Part shown: positions 10,964 through 22,369 of the stretch, one piece after another
Layout of the letters: each line of letters starts with the position of its first letter
Numbering within the stretch: position 1 is the stretch's first letter
Source: Inonotus obliquus
Taxonomy: Eukaryota > Basidiomycota > Agaricomycetes > Hymenochaetales > Hymenochaetaceae
Direction of reading: 5' to 3'
DNA: 64,000 bases
Assembly (NCBI GenBank): GCA_032164295.1
Contig: JAJHTX010000013.1
Location: forward strand, 372,001 to 436,000
Program-made: the position numbers and the translations under genes
Notes under the pieces: generated by a model
Told to the model about the DNA's origin: nothing
Databases searched by the model: none
Seen by the model: only the letters and a program-made list of their open reading frames with translations

Positions 10964-10986
10964 TAGTGAAAGTACACCTATATGTA

Positions 10987-11160
10987 GGGTTGCCGAAGTC
11001 CGGTCCTTGTCCAGTCCAGGCACTTTTGCCCGGACCTCGAACCGGACCGGTCCACTTTCCAGTTCTTTGTATGGACCAGGACTGGACGGCTGGCGGACCA
11101 CACTTGGACCGGACATTTGGTTCGGTTCAGGTCCAACCCTGGTCCGGACCTGGACCAGAT
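10987..11160 (+). repeat. Left outer terminal inverted repeat, GGACC/GGTCC-rich
   Basis: Starts GGGTTGCCGAAG and consists largely of permuted GGTCCGGACC words. It pairs with 29515-29677. Confidence 0.8.
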
Positions 11161-11283
11161 GTATTATTGTTAATTCCAATATTCTGTTAATATTTGGCTG
11201 ACCAAACACACTTTATGAAGTTTTCATCATATAAGGCTTGCTTCTGTGACTAAGTTCTCACTGCAAGCTGAATAACTATTGAG

Positions 11284-11450
11284 ATCTAGAGGGAATTTAC
11301 AGCTAAATGCGTATCTAATGGCACTCTCCGAGATTTTGGGGAAGTAATGTAATTATGATATCATGTGACAATATAGACTTAGTGAGGAAATTTGCGAATA
11401 CGAGACTGAGTGAATGAGACGCGACTTGAATTCTTTGCGCATATACCCTC
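11284..11450 (+). promoter_or_regulatory. Left inner inverted repeat, upstream of the accessory gene
   Basis: About 165 bp that recurs inverted at 29190-29351 with few differences. It ends in GCGCATATACCCTC about 42 bp before the accessory gene ATG (11493). The mirror copy ends 4 bp before the transposase ATG. A shared promoter for both genes is the simple reading. Confidence 0.6.
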
Positions 11451-11492
11451 AACTCTTTAAATCTACCAACAATTTTTCACTGTATATACCTA

Positions 11493-11591
11493 ATGTCTCA
11501 TCAACGCAAGACTAGAATCGTGTCTCAGGCTGTTCTGGACAACACTGATGACGAATCGGCTCAGGAAGCCAGGTCTATTCACACTTCTGAT
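11493..11591 (+). pseudogene. 5' part of the transposon accessory gene, cut by gypsy A
   Basis: The ATG at 11493 opens a frame of 33 codons (MSHQRKTRIVSQAV...) that runs exactly into the CTGAT target duplication of element A. Skipping the insert, the same frame resumes at 24730. The joint frame shows that gypsy A landed inside a gene. No known domain is in this piece, which is acidic and Ser/Thr-rich. Confidence 0.6.
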
Positions 11592-12042
11592 TGTTACGCT
11601 CTGCGCTGTCAGAGACGTCGATCCGCAGATCAGAGACGTCGACGGCTGCAAAAGAACGAGCTACCACTTGATCACAAAAGACCGTAGTCTGCGACGTAGG
11701 TGATAGTACTAGATTTTAGCACGTCTATATAATATACAAGGGGAATACGACTTACCTGCGACGTAGGTGATAGTACTAGAACAAGAGAGTGAAGAGACGA
11801 TCACTCTCAAGTCCAGCCTTATATACCCAGACGCCGCGGGAAAGCTTTACATAAACTGTACAATATAAACAAAGACAAATAGAAACAAGGGAAGAAGGGG
11901 AATGGCGGGATAAAGTTGTTATAAATTGTAATTAGCTAAGCCGTTAAGTATTAGGTAAGGAATGTGGTTAAAATGAAAGTAAATATGCGTCGGCGAATGG
12001 AAAGAATGGCCGTATAAGGAAAATGAGAAAGACATCGTAACA
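11592..12042 (-). repeat. 3' LTR of gypsy A
   Basis: 451 bp with TG..CA ends. The Pol stop codon (12043-12045) touches it directly, and a C-run (G-run polypurine tract on minus) precedes it. Confidence 0.95.
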
Positions 12043-15000
12043 TCACCCCCCCTTTAAGGTTGGGCGACCCGACCAACCGTGGGTTCGATCCGGCTCCGTG
12101 TAACGAAAAATCGGTTTAAACGTCGAAAGACTTAGACGTGCGGCGAGAACTCGAGGAGCCCCTGGATGTAGCTTGTAAAAGTCGTCGATAGCCTCGTTAG
12201 AGTTTGGGACGAGATTATCACGAGGTTCCCAGGTGGTTTCGTTGTAGCCTTTCCAGCGGACGAGGAATTGAAGCCTTCCTCGATGTTCGCGCGAGTCTAG
12301 AATTTCTTCAACTTCGTACTCTTCCTCGCCGTCGACGAGTTCTGGCGGAGGCGGAGGTGGCTTCTTTTGTCCTTCAAAAGACGGTTCGACGTACGGTTTG
12401 AGGAGTACCTCGTTGAAGACGGGATGTACCTTTTTCCACGTCCTGGGCAGCTTAAGTTTATACGCAGCTGCGCCAACTTTTTCCATAACGTCGAAAGGAC
12501 CATACCACTTGTCCGCGAACTTCCGAGTGGGCCTGACCGTCGTAACGTTTCGTCCGTCCAGCATGACCTTTTCTCCTACGTGGTATTCAACGACGTCGGT
12601 TGCCTGTCGATCGTGTGCTCTTTTCATTGCGTCGTTGGCCTTCTCAAGGTTCTCTTTTGCTTGGGTGTGTATCTCCTTGAGTTCTTTGGCAAATTCCTCG
12701 GTTGACAGGTTACTCGACGTCGTATGGATCGTTCCTGGGTTAAGGGGGTTGAGGCCCGTATTGACGAAGAAAGGAGACATCTTTGTCGACAAATGTTCCC
12801 GGTTGTTGTAAGCGAACTCCGCAAGCGCCAGCCATTCAGACCAATCCGACTGTCGATGGTTAACGTACATCCTCAGGTACAGTTCGAGTTCTTGATTAAC
12901 TCGCTCTGTCTGTCCGTCGGTTTGAGGGTGGTAGGCCGTCGACGGGTTTCCTTCGATGTGAAGTAGCTTGTAAAGCTCCTTCATGAAATCTGCATCGAAT
13001 TGGGGACCTCGGTCATGGACGATCTTTTTGGGCAGTCCGTGTAACCTAAAAACGTGGTCCCTATAGAGCCTTGCCGTTCCTTGAGCTGTTATCTTCGTCG
13101 TCGTCGGAATCGCATGTATTTGCTTCGAAAACTTGTCGACGATGACGCAGATCGCGTTGTAACCATTTGACTCAGGGAGTTCACCGATGAAATCGACCGA
13201 TATCGTTTGCCAGGGACCTTCAGGAACGTCGTGCGGATGTAAAGTACGTCATTTTGGTTGTCTAGACGGTTTAGTTCTTTGGCAAACATCGCAACCCTTT
13301 ACGTACTTGACAACGTCTTGGATTAATCCAGGCCACCAGAACTTCTGGCCGATGGACCTCCAAGTCTTGGTCTGACCCGGGTGTCCTGCCAACGGTGAGT
13401 CGTGGTATTCCTTTAAGACGTCGTCGATCAATTCGATCGGTACGACAAGTCGGCCATCCATCCTGGGTTCCAGTCCTTCGCCAGCATCCTTGATCCTTTG
13501 TTCCAGCATTGTCCGCGTCGTTTCCACAACAGCCCTAGCCCTGAACCATTCATCCTTTAACAACATCAGCCCCTGGTTGTCCTCCTTTCCCTCGTCGTAG
13601 TCATACCGACGGGAGAGAGCGTCTGCCTTCGTCATGGTTGCACCCGGTTTGTGGACGAATGTGAGATCGAATTCTGATAAAAACAAGGACCAACGAGCTT
13701 GTCGACGATTCAGATCTTGAGGCTTTCTGAAATACGTCAGGTTTGCGTGATCCGTCCAGAGTTCGACGGGGTGTTTAGCACCTAGGAGGTATTGTCTCCA
13801 TTCCGTCAACGCTTGGACGACTGCAAGAAGTTCCTTGTCATAGATCTGATAGTTTCGCTCGGCGGGTGACAACGTTTGGGACCTGTAGGCGATTACCCTC
13901 CATACGTCGTCTTGCTTCTGGAGTAAAACACCTCCAGTCGCAAAGTCCGACGCGTCGGTTTCCACTCGGAACGGGTCATTGTCATTTGGGATCGCCAGGA
14001 CGGGAGCGCTGGTCAACCTTCATTTGATTTCCTCAAAGGCTGCCTGCTCCTGTGGAGTCCATTCCCATGCAACGTCTCCGGTTAGACGGGTCAGCGGTTT
14101 GATCACTGCACTGTAGCCTTTGACGAATCGTCGAAGCCAATTGCCGAGTCCCAGAAACTGTTGTAGTTGCTTCTTGTTCTTCGGGACAGGCCATTCGGCG
14201 ACGGCATCGATCTTTGCAGGGTCCATTCGCACTTCGCCATTACCGAGAATATACCCGAGGAACTTCACCGTCAATACTTCGAATTCGCACTTCGTCGACT
14301 TCAGGTACAGTTTGTGCTCCCTCAACACGCTGAGTACCTGTTTGACTAATCGTCGGTGCTCTTCAACGTCTTCCGAGAAGATGAGGATGTCGTCAAGGTA
14401 GATAACGATCTTTCCTTGTCCGATCAGATCTCTGAAAATATGGTTGACGAACGTCTGGAAAGTGGCCGGCGCGTTGCATAAGCCAAAGAACATGACGGTG
14501 GGTTCGAAAAGTCCCTCGTTCGTTCTAAAAGCTGCCTTCCATTCGTCACCTTCTCTGATACGGATATTGTAGTATCCCCATCTGACATCGAGCTTCGAGA
14601 TGACTTTTGCCGTTTTGACCTTGTCGACGAGTTCTCCAATGAGCGGTAGAGGGTATTTGTTTTTAATCGTTCCTTCGTTGAGCTTCCTGTAGTCTTGGAT
14701 AGCCCTTAACGAACCATCGGCTTTCTTGATGAAGAAGAAAGGGGATGCCATAGGAGACGACGATTCACGTATACGTCCTGACTTGAGATTTTCGTCGATG
14801 AAGGCGCGTAGTTCTTCGCGTTCCTTCACACTCAAGGGATAGACCTTACAATCGGACGGTTTAAAGTCCGGTTTCAAGTCGATGACGTGGTCCCACACTC
14901 TATGCTCGGGTAAACGTTCAAAGTTCTCCTCGCTGAAGACGTCGTAATATTCCTTCAGGTACGGCAGTTCCGACGTTGGTCTTCGCTGAGGAATGACATA

Positions 15001-15650
15001 GCGAGCCTTAGGAACGTTGTGCTTCTTACAAGACGTCGGGCATTCATCGAAACTGATATTTCCGAGTTTCCAATCGATTGACGGATTGTGTTTGCTTAAC
15101 CATGAATAGCCTAGGAACAAATTTGATGTCGAGATCGTGAGGACCGGCAGACGTATCCTCTCCTCATGATTCTCAATGCGAAGGTTAAGTTCAGCGTATC
15201 GCGTCATCTTTCCTCCCTCATTCGGGGTTCCATCAGCATTCATGACGTTCGTCGCGACTGGGAGTTTCAACGTTGGAATTTGGTATCTTTCAACAAAGCC
15301 TGCGTCGATGTACGAGTCTGTGCACCCCGAGTCCACCAACGCATGGGCGTCTAACACTCTTCCATCGTCTAGGATTATGTCGACGTAGAGATCCAGCTCA
15401 TATTGAGCCTTCGCAGGGGTTTCCTCATTTATCTTTCTGACGACTGGGCCTTTGACGAGTTCGTCGAGGAGGAGCTCAAAGTCATCATTGTCGGATTCAT
15501 TTTCTTCAAACGATTCGCTTTCGATCTGATTTTTTAATTCGCCAATTTTATTTGCAGACATCGCATCTAATAATTGTACATTTGACGAATTATAATTTAC
15601 TGGGGATCGAAGTGAAGAGTTCGAGAAACCTAAGCCAGCGACACCGACGT
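12043..15650 (-). pseudogene. pol: pol of gypsy A (PR-RT-RH-IN-chromodomain) with two TGA stops
   Basis: One frame covers the gene. Protease has ALVDSGCTDSY, RT has SPMASPFFFIKKADGSLR, FGLCNAPATFQ and the YLDD catalytic motif, RNase H has RVETDASDFATGG and YDKELLAVV, integrase has a zinc-binding HHCC region (HPGQTK...CDVCQRTK) and the core with VHDRGPQFD and GQTERVNQELE. The C-terminus (YEVEEILDSREHRG...WEPRDNL) is a chromodomain, which targets integration to modified chromatin. TGA at 14022-14020 (between RT and RNase H) and at 13251-13249 (integrase) break it. At the second site element B has CGA. The frame starts -1 relative to gag. Confidence 0.9.
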
Positions 15651-15653
15651 CGT

Positions 15654-16626
15654 CTACTGGCTGATCGAAAAATTCTCGTCGTCGGGATTACTTTCTTCGA
15701 CGACTTCTTCTTCTTGCAAGCGACGAGCCGCCGCTGTTCTTGCCGCTTCCACGTCAGTGTCCGCGAACAAAACTTCACGAAGCAGTTCTCTCGCCTGCTC
15801 GGATAATTCGGCGACAACCGCACGAACTTGTTGTTTGGTCGTCGGCGTAGGACAATTTGCCGAGATATGGCCTTGTTTGCCACATTGGAAACACCTTCCT
15901 TCGCGACGGAGCCGTCGAAGGATGTCCTGCATCGGTTCGCCTTGGCCCCCGAAGGTAATTCCCGACGCATCCTTTTTATCGCCGCGTGACGGATCGAACA
16001 GGGCCGGCTGTTGTGGTGCCGGCGGGTGGGCTTGCCGACGCGGTAGTGGGTGCGTCGGTGCCTTCTGGTTACGCAGTTGGCGAACTTCGCGCTCATTCGC
16101 ATCAAACGTGATGGCGTACCCCTTCATCGTGTCATAATCCGTCGGTTTCGTCGGGAGACGAATGATCGCTGTTGCTACTTCTTCCCGAAGAGCCTTCTTC
16201 AGCTGCGGAAGCACGACGTTGACGTCCGTCGTTTTAACTCCTGCTTGGCTCATTGCGATCTCAAAATTAGCGAGGAAAACACCGGCGTCGGCGTTTCCTT
16301 GGCGCATTTCCGTCCACCGAGTGTACGCTCGGTCCTTCTCGCCAGGGTCCTTAAAGGACTGGTCGATCTTTTCAAGGAACTTCTTAAAGGTGTCGACGAT
16401 CGTTATCGCACCCTGGTCATTCGTTATGCCTTCGTAGTAGTTTTGAGCCCACGTCGACGCCGTGCCTTCCTTCATGTACGACAGCACAAAGGAGATCTTC
16501 TTCTTGTCGTTGACGAAGATCGAGCCAGTATCGTCGGCGCTAATGTACGCCAAACATTCTCGACGGAATCGGAGGTAGTCCTTGCCTCCAGCGAAAGGCG
16601 TCGGCGGTGCGATCCCGAGATCTTTC
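15654..16626 (-). pseudogene. gag: 3' part of gag of gypsy A
   Basis: Starts at the CTTTC junction with element B (MKDLGIAPPTPFAGGKDY...) and runs to TAG at 15654. It holds the Gag core (KKISFVLSYMKEGTASTWAQ) and a zinc knuckle CFQCGKQGHISANC near 15880. The matching 5' part lies at 23263 and above. About 95% of residues agree with element B. Confidence 0.9.
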
Positions 16627-17149
16627 TGTTACGCTCTGCGCTGTCAGAGACGTCGATCCGCAGATCAGAGACGTCGACGGCTGCAAAAGAACGAGCTACC
16701 ACTTAATCACAAAAGACACGAGGTCTGCGACGTAGGTGATAGTACTAGATTAGCACGTCTATATAATATACAAAGGGGATACGACTTACCTGCGACGTAG
16801 GTGATAGTACTAGAACAAGAGAGTGGGGAAGTGATCACTCTCAGGTCCAGCCTTATATACACAAACGTCGCGGGAAAGCGTTACCTAAACTGTACAGTAT
16901 AAACAAGGGTAAACAGAGACGCTTTGTGCAAACTGCATTTTGCACAAAGCATAGAAGTCACATGACGGGAAAGGAAAGAATAATAAAATGGGAAAGAAGA
17001 GAAAGGGGAATGGCGGGATAAAGTTGTTATACATTGTAATTAGCTAGGCCGTTAATTATTAGGTAAGGAATGTGAATAAAAGGAAAGTAAATATGCGTCG
17101 ATGAATAGGAAAAAGGCCGTATAAGGAAAATAGAAAAGGTGTCGTAACA
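16627..17149 (-). repeat. 3' LTR of gypsy B
   Basis: 523 bp, TGTTACG..CGTAACA. It holds a perfect hairpin (16921-16950, 12-bp arms GCTTTGTGCAAA / TTTGCACAAAGC) absent from the LTRs of A. Confidence 0.95.
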
Positions 17150-20100
17150 TCACCCCCCCCTTAAGGTTGGGCGACCCGACCAACCGTTGGTTCGATCCGG
17201 CTCTGTGTAACGAAAGATTGGTTTAAACGTCGAGAGACCTAAACGTGCGACGAAAGCCCGAGGAGCGCCTGGATGTAGCTTGTAGAAGTCGTTGATGGCC
17301 TCGTTGGAATTTGGGACGAGGTTATCGCGGGGTTCCCAGGTAGTTTCGTCGTAGCCTTTCCACCGGACGAGGAATTGTAACTTTCCTCGATGTTCGCGCG
17401 AGTCTAGGATTTCTTCGACTTCGTACTCTTCTTCACCGTCGACAAGTTCTGGCGGGGGTGGAGGTGGTTTCTTTTGTCCTTCGAACGACGGTTCGACGTA
17501 CGGTTTAAGGAGTACCTCGTTGAAGACGGGGTGTACCTTTTTCCACGTCTTGGGCAGCTTAAGTTTATACGCAGCTGCGCCAACCTTTTCCATAACGTCG
17601 AAAGGACCGTACCATTTGTCCGCGAACTTCCGAGTGGGCCTGACCGTTGTAACGTTTCGTCCGTCCAGCATAACCTTATCTCCGACCTGATATTCAACGA
17701 CATCGGTTGCCTGTCGATCGTGTGCTTTTTTCATTGCGTCATTCGCCTTTTCGAGGTTCTCTTTTGCTTGAGAATGTGCTTCTTTGAGTTCCTTGGCAAA
17801 TTCTTCAGTTGACAGGTTATTAGACGTCGTTTGGATCGTTCCTGGGTTAAGGGGATTAAGGCCTGTGTTAACGAAGAAGGGGGACATTTTTGTCGACGAA
17901 TGCTCTCGGTTGTTATACGCGAACTCAGCAAGTGCTAGCCATTCGGACCAATCCGACTGTCGATGGTTAACGTACATCCTCAGGTACAGTTCGAGTTCTT
18001 GGTTAACTCGCTCTGTCTGACCGTCAGTTTGGGGATGGTAGGCCGTCGACGGATTTCCTTCGATGTGCAGGAGCTTGTAAAGTTCCTTCATGAAATCGGC
18101 GTCGAATTGCGGACCTCGATCGTGAACGATCTTCTTAGGGAGTCCGTGTAACCTAAAGACGTGGTCTCTGTAGAGTCTTGCCGTTCCTTGAGCCGTTATT
18201 TTCGTCGTCGTCGGAATCGCGTGTATTTGTTTTGAAAACTTATCGACGACGACGCAGATCGCATTGTAACCGTTTGATTCAGGGAGTTCACCGATGAAAT
18301 CGACAGATATCGTCTGCCACGGACCTTCGGGGACGTCGTGCGGATGTAAAGTGCGTCGTTTCGGTTGTCTAGACGGTTTAGTCCTTTGGCAAACGTCGCA
18401 GCCCTTGACGTACTTGACAACGTCTTGGATTAAACCAGGCCACCAGTATTTCTGACCGATGGACCTCCAAGTCTTGGTCTGACCCGGGTGTCCTGCCAGT
18501 GGCGAGTCGTGATACTCCTTTAAGACATCTTCGATCAGTTCGATCGGTACGACGAGTCGACCATCCATCCTGGGATCCAGTCCTTCACTTGCGTCCTTGA
18601 TCCTTTGTTCTAACCTTGTCCGCGTCGTTTCCACGACAGCCCTAGCCTTAAACCATTCGTCCTTCAACAGCATCAGCCCCTGGTTGTCCTCCTTTCCTTC
18701 GTCGTAATCATACCGGCGAGAGAGAGCATCAGCCTTCGTCATAGTGGCACCAGGTTTGTGAACGAACGCAAGGTCGAATTCCGACAAGAACAAAGACCAA
18801 CGAGCTTGTCGACGATTCAGATCTTGGGGCTTCCTGAAGTACGTCAGATTCGCGTGATCCGTCCAGAGTTCGACGGGGTGTTTAGCGCCTAGGAGGTACT
18901 GTCTCCATTCCGTCAATGCTTGGACGACTGCAAGAAGCTCCTTGTCGTAGATCTGGTAGTTTCGTTCGGCCGGCGACAACGTTTGGGATCTGTAGGCGAT
19001 TACCCTCCACACGTCATCCTGTTTCTGGAGTAAGACACCTCCAGTTGCAAAGTCCGATGCGTCGGTTTCTACTCGGAACGGGTCGTCGTCGTTTGGGATC
19101 GCTAGGACGGGAGCGCTGGTCAACCTTTGTTTGATTTCCTCAAAGGCTGCCTGCTCCTGTGGAGTCCACTCCCATGTGACGTCTCCGGTCAGTCGAGTGA
19201 GCGGCTTGATGACTGCACTGTAACCTTTGACAAATCGTCGAAGCCAATTGCCAAGTCCCAGAAACTGTTGCAGCTGTTTCTTGTTCTTTGGGACTGGCCA
19301 TTCGGCGACGGCGTCGATCTTTGCAGGGTCCATGCGTACCTCACCATTACCGATGATATACCCGAGAAACTTCACTGTCGACACTTCGAACTCGCATTTC
19401 GTCGATTTCAGGTACAGCTTGTGCTCCCTCAGCACGCTGAGCACCTGTTTAACCAGCCGTCGGTGTTCTTCGACATTTTCCGAGAAGATGAGGATGTCGT
19501 CGAGGTAAATGACGATCTTCCCTTGTCCGATCAGGTCTCTGAAGATGTGGTTGACGAATGTCTGGAAAGTTGCTGGGGCATTGCATAAGCCAAAGAACAT
19601 GACGGTGGGTTCGAAGAGCCCTTCGTTTGTTCTGAAAGCCGCCTTCCATTCGTCGCCTTCTCTGATACGGATATTGTAGTATCCCCATCTGACGTCGAGT
19701 TTAGAGATAACCTTAGCCGTTTTAACCTTGTCGACGAGTTCACCAATGAGCGGTAGAGGGTACTTGTTTTTAATCGTTCCTTCGTTGAGCTTCCTGTAGT
19801 CTTGGATCGCTCTTAACGAACCATCGGCTTTCTTGATGAAGAAGAAAGGGGATGCCATAGGAGACGACGATTCACGTATACGTCCTGACTTGAGATTTTC
19901 GTCGATGAATGCGCGTAGTTCTTCGCGTTCCTTCACACTCAAGGGGTAGACCTTACAATCGGACGGTTTAAAGTCCGGTTTCAAGTCGATGACGTGGTCC
20001 CACACTCTATGTTCGGGTAACCGTTCAAAGTTTTCTTCGCTGAAGACATCGTAGTATTCCTTCAAGTACGGCAGTTCCGACGTTGGTCTTCACTGAGGAA

Positions 20101-20731
20101 TGACATAGCGAGCCTTAGGAACGTTGTGCTTTTTACAAGACGTCGGGCATTCGTCGAAACTGATATTTCCGAGTTTCCAATCAATTGACGGGTTGTGTTT
20201 GCTCAACCATGAATAGCCTAGGAACAGATTTGACGTCGAGATTGTGAGGACCGGTAGACGTATTCTTTCCTCATGATTCTCAATGCGAAGGTTAAGTTCG
20301 ACGTATCGTGTCATCTTACCGCCCTCATTCGGAGTTCCATCAGCATTCATGACATTCGTCGCAACTGGGAGTTTCAACGTTGGAATTTGGTACCTTTCAA
20401 CAAAGCCTGCGTCGATGTACGAGTCTGTACACCCCGAGTCCACCAACGCATGGGCGTCTAATACTCTTCCATCGTCTAGGATTATGTCGACGTAGAGATC
20501 CAGCTCATATCGAGCCTTCGCCAGGGTTTCCTCATTTATCTTTCTGACGACTGGGCCTTTGACGAGTTCGTCGAGGAGAAGCTCAAAGTCATCATTGTCG
20601 GATTCTTCTTCTTTAGACCGTTCAGTTTCGATTTGATTTTTTAATTCGTCAACTTTATTCGCAGACGTCGCATCTAATAGTTGTACATTCGACGAATTAT
20701 AATTTAATGGGGATCGAAACGAAGAGTCCAA
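17150..20731 (-). pseudogene. pol: pol of gypsy B (PR-RT-RH-IN-chromodomain), one TGA stop
   Basis: Reads protease (ALVDSGCTDSY, about 20440), then TGA at 20092-20090 where element A has CGA, then 971 uninterrupted codons: RT with FGLCNAPATFQ and YLDD, RNase H (TDASDFATGG, WTDHANL), integrase HHCC (HPGQTK...CDVCQRTK) and DDE core (VHDRGPQFD, QTDGQTERVN), ending in a chromodomain (YEVEEILDSREHRGK, VRWKGYDETTWEPR). The stop codon (17152-17150) abuts the 3' LTR, and a run of eight G on minus acts as the polypurine tract. Pol lies in the -1 frame relative to gag, with a TTTTT run just before the gag stop as a possible slip site. If read through, it would be a full enzyme set. Confidence 0.9.
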
Positions 20732-20760
20732 AGAACCTAAGCCAGAGACACCGACGTCGT

Positions 20761-22161
20761 CTACTGGCTGACTGAAAAATCCTCGTCGTCGGCTTGACTT
20801 TCTTCGACGACTTCCTCCTCTAAACGACGCGCCGCCGCTGCTCTCGCCGCTTCTACGTCAGCGTCAGCGAACAACACCTCACGAAGCAGTTCCTTCGCCT
20901 GCTCGGAGAGTTCGGCGACGACCGCACGAACTTGCTGTTTAGTCGTCGGCGTCGGACAATTCGCGGAGATGTGGCCTTGTCTGCCACACTGGAAGCACCT
21001 TCCTTCGCGACGAAGTCGTCGAAGGACGTCTTGCATCGGTTCGCCTTGGCCCCCGAAGGTAATTCCCGTTGCATCCTTTTTGTCGCCGCGCGACGGATCG
21101 AACAGGGCCGGCTGTTGTGGCGCCGGCGGGTGGACTTGTCGACGCGGTAGTGGTTGCGTCGGTGCCTTCTGGGTACGCAGTTGACGAACTTCGCGCTCGT
21201 TCGCGTCAAACGTGATGGCGTACCCCTTCATCGTGTCATAATCCGTCGGCTTCGTCGGGAGACGAATGATCGCCGTCGCTACTTCTTCACGAAGAGCCTT
21301 CTTTAGTTGCGGAAGCACGACGTTGACGTCCGTCGTTTTGACTCCTGCTTGACTCATCGCGATCTCAAAATTGGCGAGGAAAACACCAGCGTCGGTGTTT
21401 CCTTGGCGCATTTCCGTCCACCGAGTGTACGCTCGGTCCTTCTCGCCAGGGTCCTTAAAGGACTGGTCGATCTTTTCAAGGAACTTCTTAAAGGTGTCGA
21501 CGATCGTTATCGCACCCTGGTCATTCGTTATTCCGTCGTAGTAGTTTTGAGCCCACGTCGACGCTGTGCCCTCCTTCATGTATGACAGCACGAAGGAGAT
21601 CTTCTTCTTGTCGTTGACGAAGATCGACTGGGTGTCGTCGGCGCTAATGTACGCCAGGCATTCTCGACGGAATCGGAGGTAGTCTTTGCCTCCAGCGAAC
21701 GGCGTCGGCGGTGCGATCCCAAGATCTTTCATCGTCGACGGTTTAGGCGCTTGCCTTTGTTGTGCAGACATCGCCGCCGCGACTAGAGCGGCGAAGTTCT
21801 GAAGTTCTTGGGGGGTAAGGGTTGACATCGTCGTTTGAGGGTTCGACGGGGTTCGGGTCAATCCAAAGGCGGTCGACGTCGAGGGTAGTGACGGCGACGG
21901 GGGAACGGGAGATTGGGGAGGCGGAGTGGGGGCGGACGTTGATGAAGTCGAGGCTTTTGGCTTCCACTTGAAGATGCTCTTCTTCTGGTCGTTCTCCCAG
22001 GAAACCCAGGCTTTATTCGTATCCGACCACCACGCAAGGACCTTGGTACCGTCTTTTCGAGTTACGTACGCCTTGGTCGAATCTGTCTCGTTGAGGTCGC
22101 AGCTAGGAGGAAGTGCGGCCCTCTGTTCTGGTGTGAGCGGCAGTTTGTCAGCATCGACGGG
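20761..22161 (-). CDS. gag: gag of gypsy B (retrotransposon capsid / nucleocapsid)
   Basis: The frame is open from just after a TGA (22164-22162) to TAG at 20761 but has no ATG until about 21826, although the part before it is clearly protein-like and kept in element A (WWSDTNKAWVSWENDQKKS, then a Pro/Ser-rich linker). This suggests that the normal start is in ORF1, reached by a +1 frameshift. The core (LSYMKEGTASTWAQNYYDG) and one zinc knuckle (CFQCGRQGHISANC) are intact. The protein would form the virus-like particle and bind RNA. Overlap with pol is in the -1 frame. Confidence 0.8.
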   Translation of the reverse strand, partial: PVDADKLPLTPEQRAALPPSCDLNETDSTKAYVTRKDGTKVLAWWSDTNKAWVSWENDQKKSIFKWKPKASTSSTSAPTPPPQSPVPPSPSLPSTSTAFGLTRTPSNPQTTMSTLTPQELQNFAALVAAAMSAQQRQAPKPSTMKDLGIAPPTPFAGGKDYLRFRRECLAYISADDTQSIFVNDKKKISFVLSYMKEGTASTWAQNYYDGITNDQGAITIVDTFKKFLEKIDQSFKDPGEKDRAYTRWTEMRQGNTDAGVFLANFEIAMSQAGVKTTDVNVVLPQLKKALREEVATAIIRLPTKPTDYDTMKGYAITFDANEREVRQLRTQKAPTQPLPRRQVHPPAPQQPALFDPSRGDKKDATGITFGGQGEPMQDVLRRLRREGRCFQCGRQGHISANCPTPTTKQQVRAVVAELSEQAKELLREVLFADADVEAARAAAARRLEEEVVEESQADDEDFSVSQ

Positions 22162-22369
22162 TCAGAGGCGTCCACAACTCGTAGATGCGAACGGTCGGGA
22201 CCCAAGTGATGAGAGCGCGATGGAAATGGCCGACGTTCTCAAGATAGATGCCGACTTCAAAGGGGATCAGATGATCGTTATCGTCGAGGTAGTAACCGAC
22301 GATCGCGTATGTGGGGTAACACTCGAGGAACCCGATATACTCACGGAGGGAACGTGGTACACCGGACAT
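22148..22369 (-). CDS. Short upstream ORF1 of gypsy B, probable N-terminus of Gag
   Basis: From ATG 22369 to TGA 22150-22148 (73 aa; the open frame extends to 22414 without ATG). It reads MSGVPRSLREYIGF... VGYYLDDNDHLIPFE... and is conserved at all but two residues in element A (23906-23685), so it is under constraint. The gag frame opens only 12-14 bases before this ORF ends, so a +1 shift in ACC CGT CGA YGC TGA would fuse the two. No known domain is recognised. Confidence 0.6.
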   Translation of the reverse strand: MSGVPRSLREYIGFLECYPTYAIVGYYLDDNDHLIPFEVGIYLENVGHFHRALITWVPTVRIYELWTPLTRRC

